DNA from: Palleronia sp. THAF1
GTDB taxonomy: Bacteria > Pseudomonadota > Alphaproteobacteria > Rhodobacterales > Rhodobacteraceae
NCBI RefSeq assembly: GCF_009363795.1
Contig: NZ_CP045420.1
Span: 1,531,001-1,595,000, forward strand
Length of the DNA: 64,000 nt
Reading direction: 5' to 3'
A model generated the notes under the pieces. The model saw nothing but the letters and a program-made list of their open reading frames with translations. It did no database searches and was not told where the DNA came from. A program made the position numbers and the translations under genes. Of the stretch, positions 36,965-45,016 are shown in pieces. Each line of letters opens with the position of its first letter. Position 1 is the first letter of the stretch.

Positions 36965-38740
36965 ATGAACAGATCCATCAGAACCGTGCTTGTCGCGTCG
37001 GCCGCCTTGGCCTTCGCGGTCCCGGCGGCCCTGGCGCAGGAAAGTCGTCCGAACATCCTTGTGGTGCTGTTCGACGACGTGGGTTTCACTGGGTTCGGGG
37101 CTTACGGCGGGGATGCGAATACACCGCGAATCGACGCTCTGTCGCAGTCGGGAACGCTCTTCTCGCGCTACTATTCGTCTCCGTTCTGCGGGCCCAGCCG
37201 GGCGATGCTCATGACGGGGCAAGACAACCACGAGACCGGGATGGGCACTTTGGTCGAGACGGTGACCCCCGGCCAGCGAGAATTGCCCGGATATTCCATG
37301 ATCTGGGACGACGGCCAGCAGACCATCGCGAGCCGTCTCTCCGAGGCAGGTTACCGTACCTATGTCAGTGGCAAGTGGGGGATCGGCGCGAAGGGGGCGA
37401 ACCTGCCCAATCGGTTCGGTTTCGACCGGTCCTACGTGATGGATTCCACCGGCGGCAGTAACTACGATCATTCGCACTACCTGCCCGGATACCAGGACGT
37501 GGCGTGGTACGAGGATGGCGAGCCTGTGCGCTTGCCCGAGGATTTCTATTCTTCGCGCAACCTCGTGGATCAGATGATCGAATACATTGATGAAGGCGGC
37601 ACGGATCAGCCCTTCTTCGGCTTTCTATCACTGCAAGCCGTCCATATCCCGGTGCAGGCTCCCCTGGAATTCATAGATCGATACGACGGCATCTTCGATG
37701 TCGGCTGGGATGTGATGCGCGAGGAACGGTGGCAGCGCGCCATCAATCTTGGCCTTGTTCCCGACAGCACGACCTTGGCCCCCGTGCATGAGGATCATCG
37801 CGCTTGGGACGACCTTACTCCGCAGGAGCAGCGGATCGCCGCGCGCGAAATGCAGGTGAACGCGGGCATGATCGAGGCTGCGGATTACCACATCGGCCGC
37901 CTGCTGGATCATCTGGAAGAGACAGGCCAGCTGAAGAACACCATCGTCGTCGTGACCTCGGACAACGGACCCGAAGGCGGCGTGACCCGGCTTGAAAACC
38001 CTGTCGCCAATCTGGCGCTGAACGGGATCCGCGCGCTCGAGGGCTATGATACCTCACCCGACAATGCCGGTCTGCCGGGCAGTCTTGTGGCCATCGGGCC
38101 GGAGTGGGCGTCGGTCTCGGCCTCTCCGTTCAACCTGTACAAGTTCTATTCCAGCGAAGGCGGGCTGCGCGTTCCGCTCGTCATCGACGGACCGGGCATC
38201 GCGGCGATCGGCGTGCAAGACGGTCTGGTTCACGTAACTGACCTGATGCCGACGCTTCTGGACGCCGCAGGGGTCGCCTATGACCCGGCTGCGATCTACG
38301 GGCAAAGCATGCTGCCGTTGCTGGCAGGGGACACCGTTGAGGCACGCGGCCCCGAGGACAGTTTCGGCGTCGAGGTCAGCGGCAACGCGGCGCTTTATCG
38401 TGGCAACTGGAAGCTGGTGCGCCCGGCGCTGCCACGAGGAGACTTCACTTGGCGGCTGTTCGACCTGCCCGTCGATCCGGGTGAGACCACGGATGTCGCA
38501 GACGAAAATCCCGAACTTTTCGCCGAACTGCGCGCCGAATACGACGCCTATTCCCAAGAGAACGGCGTACTGGACCTGGGAGCAGAGGATTACGCCGAAA
38601 AGCAGTTGTTCAGCAATCTTCTGGACAAGGTGATCGGCAAATACTGGGCCTATCTGGCCGCCGTCGTGCTGATGCTGCTGCTGTCGGTCTTCGCCCTGTA
38701 CCGGCTGGTCCGCGTGCTCATGCGACGTCGGACCGCCTGA
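36965..38740 (+). CDS. Membrane-anchored type I sulfatase (Cys-type)
   Basis: A 591-aa sulfatase that should hydrolyse sulfate esters outside the cytoplasm. A cleavable signal peptide (AALAFAVPAALAQ) is followed by RPNILVVLFDDVGFTGFGAYGG with the metal-binding aspartates, then C-G-P-S-R with Cys75 as the residue turned into formylglycine, and SGKWGIGAKG and TSDNGPEGG with further active-site residues. The end has a membrane helix (YWAYLAAVVLMLLLSVFALY) and a basic tail, so the catalytic domain is periplasmic. The gene also has an in-frame start at 36887; 36965 was chosen because it starts the signal peptide. The activating enzyme is encoded 1.5 kb downstream. Confidence 0.92.
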   Translation: MNRSIRTVLVASAALAFAVPAALAQESRPNILVVLFDDVGFTGFGAYGGDANTPRIDALSQSGTLFSRYYSSPFCGPSRAMLMTGQDNHETGMGTLVETVTPGQRELPGYSMIWDDGQQTIASRLSEAGYRTYVSGKWGIGAKGANLPNRFGFDRSYVMDSTGGSNYDHSHYLPGYQDVAWYEDGEPVRLPEDFYSSRNLVDQMIEYIDEGGTDQPFFGFLSLQAVHIPVQAPLEFIDRYDGIFDVGWDVMREERWQRAINLGLVPDSTTLAPVHEDHRAWDDLTPQEQRIAAREMQVNAGMIEAADYHIGRLLDHLEETGQLKNTIVVVTSDNGPEGGVTRLENPVANLALNGIRALEGYDTSPDNAGLPGSLVAIGPEWASVSASPFNLYKFYSSEGGLRVPLVIDGPGIAAIGVQDGLVHVTDLMPTLLDAAGVAYDPAAIYGQSMLPLLAGDTVEARGPEDSFGVEVSGNAALYRGNWKLVRPALPRGDFTWRLFDLPVDPGETTDVADENPELFAELRAEYDAYSQENGVLDLGAEDYAEKQLFSNLLDKVIGKYWAYLAAVVLMLLLSVFALYRLVRVLMRRRTA

Positions 38741-38807
38741 TGGAATTTTAGAACCGATGGACCCGCCTCGGGACCGTCACCCACCCCCTTACCTTGGAGA
38801 GTCTGTC

Positions 38808-39641
38808 ATGACCTGGATCGTCGTTCCCATTCTTGTCCTGGCCCTTCTGGCCATCCTGATCTACCTGTATCTGCCGCGCATCCTGAACATGCTGGGCATC
38901 CACAAGCATTATACGATCCCCGATTTCGACCTGAAGGGACGCCGTGCGCTGGTGATCTGCACCAACCACGACAAGCTGGATCCGTCGGACAAGAAGACCG
39001 GCGCGTTCGGGTCCGAATTCACCGTGCCTTACTATGCCTTCGTCAACGCGGGACTGGAGGTGGACATGGCGTCCCCCAAGGGTGGTGAGATCCCGATCCA
39101 GCCGGGCTCGTGGTCCTGGCCGTTGGCAAGCGACGACGACAAGCGTTTCATGGCCGACAAGAAGGCGATGCACGATCTGCACAATTCGAAGGCGGTCGCT
39201 GACTTGGACCCCGCGGATTACGACGCGATCTTCATGGCCGGTGGCTGGGGCGCCGCCTACGACCTGATGCAGAGTGAGGAACTGAGCGACTTCGTGACCC
39301 GTGCGAACGCCCAAGGCAAAATCCTGGGCTCGGTCTGCCACGGCGCGCTGGGGCTGTGTGGCGCCACCGGTGTAGACGGTGAGCCGCTGGTAAAGGGGCG
39401 CCGCGTTACGGGGGTGACCAACAACCAGATCAACACTTTCGGCATCGCGATCACCCCCAAACACCCCGAGGAAGAGCTGCGCAAGCTGGGCGCGATCTAT
39501 GAGTGCCAGCACGCTTTTCGGGACCCGTTTGCGACGCATACCACCATCGACGGCAACCTGATCACCGGCCAGAACCAGAACAGCGGATACGAGGCGGCAC
39601 ACCGTATTCTGGAAAAGATGGCCACGCAGCGCAACGTCTGA
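38808..39641 (+). CDS. Membrane-anchored DJ-1/PfpI family protein
   Basis: A 277-aa protein with an N-terminal hydrophobic helix (IVVPILVLALLAILIYLYLP) and a class I glutamine amidotransferase-like/DJ-1 domain. The nucleophile elbow is GSVCHGALGL, preceded by IFMAGGWGAAYDL. Family members are proteases, glyoxalases, chaperones or hydratases, and substrate is not readable. ATG 38808 follows CTTGGAGAG; the upstream in-frame ATG at 38757 overlaps the preceding gap. With the helix in place the domain faces either side; two positive residues after the helix suggest a cytoplasmic domain only weakly. Confidence 0.8.
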   Translation: MTWIVVPILVLALLAILIYLYLPRILNMLGIHKHYTIPDFDLKGRRALVICTNHDKLDPSDKKTGAFGSEFTVPYYAFVNAGLEVDMASPKGGEIPIQPGSWSWPLASDDDKRFMADKKAMHDLHNSKAVADLDPADYDAIFMAGGWGAAYDLMQSEELSDFVTRANAQGKILGSVCHGALGLCGATGVDGEPLVKGRRVTGVTNNQINTFGIAITPKHPEEELRKLGAIYECQHAFRDPFATHTTIDGNLITGQNQNSGYEAAHRILEKMATQRNV

Positions 39642-39682
39642 CATGGGCCTGCACGTTCAGATGCCGAGGGCGAAGCCATGGC

Positions 39683-40183
39683 ATGGACCGCACCCCCAAC
39701 TTCGCGTGGGGACCCGTGCAGCGCGCTTCTTTCGGGCTGATCTATGGCGCGATCCTTGTCCTCAGCCTCTTGATGGCGATGGACGAGGTCCGCGACGGCG
39801 CATTCGAGGCGGCCCTTGTCCTGTTCGGTTCGGTCCTTGCAGTGACCCTGGCCAAGATCTTCGCCGAGGTGTTGTCGCACGCGATGGAGACGGGCGAGCG
39901 CATCCTTACAGCCAAGGCCTTCCGCACCGCCTGGCGGCACAGCCATCCGACTCTGCTGGTCGCGAATGTGCCGACGGCGATCTTTGCTGTGGCCGGCCTT
40001 GACTGGCTGGACGTTTCGACCGCCACCGCACTGTCGCAAGCCTTCTGCATACTGGTTTTGGTCGTGCTGGGCGCGCGTGTCGGTTGGGTCATAAATCATA
40101 GCTGGTGGCTGCCCATCGGCGGTGCGGCCTTCGCAGGCAGCGTCGGTGTCGGGCTCGCCGCGATGAAATACGCCATTCACTGA
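39683..40183 (+). CDS. Four-helix membrane protein, unknown
   Basis: A 166-aa protein with four hydrophobic segments: FGLIYGAILVLSLLMAM, EAALVLFGSVLAVTLAKIF, LSQAFCILVLVVLGARVGW and LPIGGAAFAGSVGVGLAAM. A conserved-looking HSWWLP follows the third helix. No family was recognised. ATG 39683 gives the shortest protein that contains all helices; longer versions start inside the DJ-1 gene. The ribosome binding site is weak (GAGGGCGAAG). It belongs to the same one-direction block as the sulfatase. Confidence 0.65.
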   Translation: MDRTPNFAWGPVQRASFGLIYGAILVLSLLMAMDEVRDGAFEAALVLFGSVLAVTLAKIFAEVLSHAMETGERILTAKAFRTAWRHSHPTLLVANVPTAIFAVAGLDWLDVSTATALSQAFCILVLVVLGARVGWVINHSWWLPIGGAAFAGSVGVGLAAMKYAIH

Positions 40184-40243
40184 AGCCTGCGCGGCCTTGC
40201 ACCAGCCACACCGGTTCAAAGTGCCATTTTATGGAGCGTTTGA

Positions 40244-41164
40244 ATGAGACGGGTTCGGAAATCACTCATAGGCGGGGGTATCCTGACCGCGGTTCTTGCA
40301 GCCACCGCAGTTCTGGCGCTTTCGCCGCGCGGGGGCAGTTCATCCGGGTCGGGGTCCACGTGCGGATTAAGCGCGTCCCAACTCGGCGGCTTCGTCACTA
40401 TTCCCGGCGGCGGCTTTGTCATGGGGGTTGATCCGCACTATCCCGAAGAAGGGCCGCCACGGCGTGTGCTTGTCTCGCCCTTCTTGTTACAGGAACACGA
40501 AGTCACGAACGCCCAGTTCGCAACCTTCGTCGCCGACACGGGCTACTTGACCGAAGCCGAGCGCAACGGCGGATCGGCTCGGTTCAGCGAGACCGATACA
40601 CCCCAGCGGATTTTGTCCTGGTGGTCGCTTGATCCCGCCGCGACCTGGCGCACGCCGGACGGTGCTGGATCGGACCTGACAGGGCGAGATCTGCACCCCG
40701 TAACGCACGTCACGCTGAACGACGCCCGGGCCTATGCCGACTGGGCGGGCGGTCGCCTGCCGACCGAGGTGGAGTGGGAATACGCCGCGAGCCACGGTCT
40801 GTTCGATCCCATGGACCCCGAATCCGGCGTCCGCGCGCCCGACGGCACCCCTCGGGCCAATGTGTGGACGGGTCTCTTCCCGATCATGAACTCGCGTCGC
40901 GATGGGTTCGCGGGCACCGCGCCGGTGGGGTGCTACGAGGCTGGTCTGACCGGAGCCTTCGACATGATCGGCAATGTCTGGGAATGGACGGATACGCCCT
41001 TTGGCGCCGCCCAGCCCCGGGTCACGATCAAGGGTGGGTCGTTTCTGTGCAGCGAGGACTACTGCCAGCGGTATCGCGTTGCCGCGCGCGAAGGCATGGA
41101 ACGCGACTTCAGTACCGCGCATGTCGGATTTCGGATCGTGAAGGACATGGGACAAGGGAAATGA
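40244..41164 (+). CDS. Formylglycine-generating enzyme, apparently exported
   Basis: A 306-aa SUMF1/FGE-type enzyme that oxidises the sulfatase cysteine to formylglycine. The FGE fold is clear: GGFVTIPGGGFVMGV, HEVTNAQFATFV, HPVTHVTLNDARAYADWAGGRLPTE (split in two motifs), and the active site GGSFLCSEDYCQRYRVAAR, with Cys269 and Cys274 in the same C-x4-C spacing as the two catalytic, copper-binding cysteines of human and bacterial FGE. Unusually, the N-terminus (RRVRKSLIGGGILTAVLAAT) is a signal peptide or anchor, so the enzyme should face the periplasm, where its sulfatase target ends up. Its stop overlaps the next gene (ATGA). Confidence 0.88.
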   Translation: MRRVRKSLIGGGILTAVLAATAVLALSPRGGSSSGSGSTCGLSASQLGGFVTIPGGGFVMGVDPHYPEEGPPRRVLVSPFLLQEHEVTNAQFATFVADTGYLTEAERNGGSARFSETDTPQRILSWWSLDPAATWRTPDGAGSDLTGRDLHPVTHVTLNDARAYADWAGGRLPTEVEWEYAASHGLFDPMDPESGVRAPDGTPRANVWTGLFPIMNSRRDGFAGTAPVGCYEAGLTGAFDMIGNVWEWTDTPFGAAQPRVTIKGGSFLCSEDYCQRYRVAAREGMERDFSTAHVGFRIVKDMGQGK

Positions 41165-41592
41165 AGGAAGGGCCGCGGATATCGATTGATCTGGCGAGGC
41201 GGATGTTCCTGATGGCCTTCGGCGTCGGACTTGTGCCGGTCGCCTTGGCCTACGGGGCCGTGCCGGAGCAAAGCCTGACGTGGCTCTACGGCCTTGACGC
41301 GCCGGATTCGACCACGCGGCATTTCTTCCGCGCGATCATGGGTCTTTACCTGGCGATGATCGCCTTCTGGCTGGCCGGCGCCGCACACGCTGCCCTGCGG
41401 ATGGCAGCCCTGTGGTCGGCCTTCGTCTTCGTCACCGGCATTGCCAGTGGCCGTTTGCTCAGCCTTGCACTGGACGGATGGCCGCGGCCGATCCTGCTGA
41501 TCTATCTGGTCTTAGAAATCGCGCTGGCCGCCGTAAGCCTGACGCTCATCCTTTGCGGGCCCGGACGCGCGACCGCTGAGGACGCGGGGTGA
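41161..41592 (+). CDS. DUF4345 family membrane protein
   Basis: A 143-aa protein with four hydrophobic helices and the DUF4345 pattern: TRHFFRAIMGLYLAMIAFWLAGA, GIASGRLLSLALDGWP and LIYLVLEIALAAVSLT. The function of the family is not known. ATG 41161 overlaps the FGE stop, so it is co-translated with that enzyme. A membrane partner for the anchored FGE is a possible role, only by context. Confidence 0.75.
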   Translation: MKEGPRISIDLARRMFLMAFGVGLVPVALAYGAVPEQSLTWLYGLDAPDSTTRHFFRAIMGLYLAMIAFWLAGAAHAALRMAALWSAFVFVTGIASGRLLSLALDGWPRPILLIYLVLEIALAAVSLTLILCGPGRATAEDAG

Positions 41593-41672
41593 CCGGCACA
41601 TTCGCGATCCCCGAAAGAGGAATGACATCAGTCTGACAATGTAGCGGAATCGTCAGCGGAGGTATTTTCGAG

Positions 41673-42785
41673 ATGATCCTACGTCGCCTCCTTACTTTGT
41701 GCCTATCCCTTGCTTTTCTTTCGGGGTGTGCGGGCAGTCCTAAGCAATTCCTCGCTCCAAATGCGGAGGTCGGACGGGCCGATATCCAGAGGATCTACTT
41801 GGCGACGGACCGCATTCTGGCCCCCGATCTGTCGGGCACGACGCAGCGCGGCGGCGCGCTGTCCTTTGCGCAATATGATGACACGATACCACCGAGCCAT
41901 CGACCGGGACTTGTGGAATATTCGGCGGCCAACCCAGATCCGAACACCAGCTTTACTGTAGCCGGGGCTCGGTCGATCGGGTCGCTGCCAGAGCTTGCGG
42001 GCAAGGTGCAAGACGCGGCGGGCCCGCTCGGGCGTCCGATCGACAGTCCGGTGGTCTTTGTCCATGGCTTCAACACATCCATGCAGGACGCTGTCTACCG
42101 CCATGCGCAAATCGCCCATGATTACGGCCTGAATGGTCCGCAGGTGACCTTTTCATGGCCGTCGATTCAACGGCCCTTGGGCTATGTGCGCGACAAGGAC
42201 AGCGTCCTGATCGCCCGAGATCATCTTGCGGAACTGCTGATCGCACTGGCGCGGGAAAATCAGAATGTCTTCGTCTTCGGCCATTCCATGGGCACGCAAC
42301 TTGTCGTCGAAACCTTGCGGCAACTGTCGATTTCGGGGAAGCGCGACGTTCTGGCCGGGATCGGCGGCGTCATCCTCGTGTCGCCGGATATCGACCTTGA
42401 TCTGTTCGAAGCCCAGCACGAACGCATCGATCCGCTTCCCAGTCCATTCGTGGTCATGACATCCGAAAACGACTACGCGCTGCGCTTCTCGTCCTTGCTG
42501 ACGGCGCAGCCCGAGCGGCTGGGGTCGGCCCGCGACCGCAGCCGTCTCGCCGCGCTGGATCTGCTGGTTCTCGATCTGTCGGGCCTGCCCAATTCCCGCG
42601 ACCACTTCCTGGCGGCCACGTCGCCTGCCGTCATCGACATCGTCACCGGTGCGCGCACAGATGTTCTGACTGGGCGGATCGCACGTAGCGGGGTAATCGA
42701 CATCGCTGCGTTTCAGACCGCGACCCAAGACGACGTTTTACATGCAGGCGCTTTCCTGAAACCACCCGAGGCGCCTACCGACTAG
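41673..42785 (+). CDS. DUF900-type alpha/beta hydrolase, lipoprotein
   Basis: A 370-aa protein with a lipoprotein signal (lipobox LSGC at about residues 16-19). The hydrolase domain shows VVFVHGFNTSMQDAVYR, the nucleophile elbow GHSMGTQ and later catalytic Asp/His candidates, as in DUF900 esterases. A region near the start, IQRIYLATDRIL, matches the usual N-terminal part of these proteins. Substrate unknown. A gap of 80 bases separates it from DUF4345. It ends the one-direction block that starts with the AraC regulator. Confidence 0.82.
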   Translation: MILRRLLTLCLSLAFLSGCAGSPKQFLAPNAEVGRADIQRIYLATDRILAPDLSGTTQRGGALSFAQYDDTIPPSHRPGLVEYSAANPDPNTSFTVAGARSIGSLPELAGKVQDAAGPLGRPIDSPVVFVHGFNTSMQDAVYRHAQIAHDYGLNGPQVTFSWPSIQRPLGYVRDKDSVLIARDHLAELLIALARENQNVFVFGHSMGTQLVVETLRQLSISGKRDVLAGIGGVILVSPDIDLDLFEAQHERIDPLPSPFVVMTSENDYALRFSSLLTAQPERLGSARDRSRLAALDLLVLDLSGLPNSRDHFLAATSPAVIDIVTGARTDVLTGRIARSGVIDIAAFQTATQDDVLHAGAFLKPPEAPTD

Positions 42786-43201
42786 GCCTTCGCAGTAAAC
42801 GCGCCCGCGCATCGTTTTCCTCTTCGCCATCTCGTCAGTTCTCTTATCGAAAACGAGGATGACCTTGGATTCCAGCTTCCATCAGTTTCCGATTTCTCAA
42901 GGAGAGCCGCATTGCCTTGGTCGACCGAGTAACTCGAAGTTTCCTTGCTTAGACGGATAGCCTGCAGACTACCTTCTCGTGGGGGGGCTGGACCCGCCGA
43001 GATGGTTCGACGCTTGAAACGGGACGACCGCTACCCACTCTTTCATCCGCCTTACCTCGCAGATACCGTGTAGATCGCGCACGTGCGGCTGACGGCGGCT
43101 CCGCCCCGCACAGCGGACCCTCTCTCCTCTGACAAAACCGCAATCGCTTTTCACCCGCGTCCCACTTACAGGTCCAAAACCTGCGCCGTCAGTATCTCAG
43201 C
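42786..43201. other. Gene-free gap with low GC and a small palindrome
   Basis: No supportable gene in about 415 bases. One sampled 60-base line (42841-42900) has 28 G/C, the lowest seen in the window. A perfect short palindrome GGCGG-CT-CCGCC lies at 43094-43105, and CAGGT-TTTGG-ACCTG can be read on the minus strand near 43171-43185. No integrase, tRNA or terminator was recognised. The gap forms the right edge of the sulfatase block. Confidence 0.4.
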
Positions 43202-43963
43202 CTACCCCTTCGCCGTATCCAGCGCCGCGATGATCCCGCCGAAGTCGTCGGCCTTCAACGATGCACCGCCCACCAACGCCCCATCCACGTTCTCGACCGC
43301 GAATATCTCGGTGGCGTTCGACGGCTTCACCGACCCGCCATACAGCACGCGCACGGACTTGCCGACGCCTGCGCCGAAGCGTTCGATCAGGCGGGAGCGG
43401 ATCATGTCGTGGACCTCTCCGATCTGGTCCGTGGTGGGGACCTTGCCGGTGCCGATGGCCCAGACGGGCTCATAGGCGACGACCAGATTGTGGCCCGTCG
43501 CCTGTTCGGGCAGCGATCCGGCCAACTGCCCTTCGATGATGGCGATGGTGTTCGCCGCCTCGCGTTCGGCCAGCGTTTCACCGACGCAGACGACGGCCAT
43601 CAGACCGGCCTCCCACGCGGCCTTCGTCTTGTTGCGCACGATCTCGTCGGTCTCGGCGTGGTCCGCACGCCGTTCCGAATGGCCAAGGATCACGGCGGTG
43701 GCGCCAGCGTCCTTCAGCATCGCAGCCGACACGTCTCCGGTATGCGCGCCGATCTCGTTCCAGTGGCAGTCCTGACCACCCACACTGATTTTAGTGCCCT
43801 CTGCCGCCTGCGCCATCCTCTGCAACAGCGTCGCGGGCGGGCACAGCAGGATGTCGGACGCGGCGCTGCCCTGAGCGTCGGCCAGGGCCTTCACCTGATC
43901 CAGCGCGGCGGCGGTGCCGTTCATCTTCCAGTTTCCGGCGGCAAGGGGGGTGCGGTCGGCCAT
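43202..43963 (-). CDS. tpiA: Triosephosphate isomerase
   Basis: Interconverts dihydroxyacetone phosphate and glyceraldehyde 3-phosphate. The 253-aa TIM barrel has the catalytic lysine in GNWKMNG (K13), the histidine in VILGHSERR and the catalytic glutamate in VAYEPVWAIGTGK, plus the phosphate loop VLYGGSVKPSN. ATG 43963 follows AGGAG by seven bases; the upstream frame extension to 44122 has no family similarity. Confidence 0.97.
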   Translation of the reverse strand: MADRTPLAAGNWKMNGTAAALDQVKALADAQGSAASDILLCPPATLLQRMAQAAEGTKISVGGQDCHWNEIGAHTGDVSAAMLKDAGATAVILGHSERRADHAETDEIVRNKTKAAWEAGLMAVVCVGETLAEREAANTIAIIEGQLAGSLPEQATGHNLVVAYEPVWAIGTGKVPTTDQIGEVHDMIRSRLIERFGAGVGKSVRVLYGGSVKPSNATEIFAVENVDGALVGGASLKADDFGGIIAALDTAKG

Positions 43964-44062
43964 GACGTTTCTCCTGCAAATGTCCCTGACTGACCTAGCC
44001 GCTTTCGCCCGAAGGCAAAACGGATTATCGCGGGCCCAAGTCCGACCGCGACAGGAGCCGCC

Positions 44063-44968
44063 ATGATCCCCGCCATCGACGCCACCCGCCTGCACGCCCC
44101 CGATACGCTGCAAGCGATGCACCGCGCCGCGACCGAAACCGGGTTTCTAACGGTCACGAACACCCGCATCGGGCGCGACGGGGTGGATGCCGTGATCGCT
44201 GCGTACCTCGACTTCTTCCGCCTGCCCCACGCTGAAAAGGCGAGGATCGACATGGCCGCGACAGGTTCGAACCGCGGCTGGGGCGCGCCGGGGGCCGAGC
44301 GTGTCGACCCAACCGCCAACCCCGATTACAAACAGGTCTTCGACATGGGGCTGGAGCTGGACGCGAACGATCCCATGGCCGCGCATGGGCTCAAATACTA
44401 CGCTCCCAACCGTTGGCCCGAGGGGATGCCCGCGTTCCAGGCGACGGTGGAAGCCTATTATGCACAAGCCCGCGCCACCGCGCTGGACCTGCTGCGCGCG
44501 CTCGCCGCCGCCATCGGCCAGCCGTCGGATTACTTCGACGACAAGTTCGACCGCCCAATGGCCCTGCTGCGCGGCAACTACTACCCGCCCCGCCCCGCCA
44601 ACGCAGGCGCGCGCGACTTCGGCATCGCGCCGCACACCGACTACGGCTGCCTCACGCTCCTGGCGACCGACGGCACCGCCGGGCTGGAAGTGCAGACGCT
44701 GGACGGCACGTGGGAGGGCATCAGCGCCGCCCCCGGCACCTTTGTCGTCAACTTCGGTGAAATGCTGGAGATGTGGACGAACGGCACCGTCCGCGCCACG
44801 CCCCACCGGGTCATCGGAACGCAGGCAGAGCGCGTATCCGTCCCGCTGTTCTTCAACCCGAACTACGACACGAACGTCGCCCCCATGGGGTCGGGACAGA
44901 CGATCCTTGCAGGCGATCACCTGTCGAAGCGCTACGACGAGACGTATCTGCACCTGACCAAGGCCTGA
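44063..44968 (+). CDS. Isopenicillin-N-synthase-like 2-oxoglutarate/Fe(II) dioxygenase
   Basis: A 301-aa non-heme iron oxygenase. The N-terminal part has the DIOX_N pattern (LQAMHRAATETGFLTVTNTR). The iron facial triad is in APHTDYGCLTLL (His-x-Asp) and TPHRV, and the 2OG-binding Arg-x-Ser is in ERVSVPLFFNPNYD. The substrate is unknown; bacterial relatives act on small metabolites or make ethylene. GACAGGAGCCGCC precedes the ATG. It diverges from tpiA and is followed directly by the third post-stop repeat. Confidence 0.87.
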   Translation: MIPAIDATRLHAPDTLQAMHRAATETGFLTVTNTRIGRDGVDAVIAAYLDFFRLPHAEKARIDMAATGSNRGWGAPGAERVDPTANPDYKQVFDMGLELDANDPMAAHGLKYYAPNRWPEGMPAFQATVEAYYAQARATALDLLRALAAAIGQPSDYFDDKFDRPMALLRGNYYPPRPANAGARDFGIAPHTDYGCLTLLATDGTAGLEVQTLDGTWEGISAAPGTFVVNFGEMLEMWTNGTVRATPHRVIGTQAERVSVPLFFNPNYDTNVAPMGSGQTILAGDHLSKRYDETYLHLTKA

Positions 44969-45015
44969 GGGGCTCTGCCCCGCCTGCGGCCCCCGAGGTA
45001 TTTCCAGAACGGTGA
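44968..45015 (+). repeat. Post-stop GC-rich repeat, copy 3
   Basis: Starts at the last base of the oxygenase stop with AGGGGCTCTGCCCC, then CGCCTGCGGCCCCCGAGG and TATTTCCAGAACGGTGAA. It has the same hairpin and tail as copies 1 and 2 and the same place, directly after a stop codon and in the gene's direction. Confidence 0.7.
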
Positions 45016-45016
45016 A

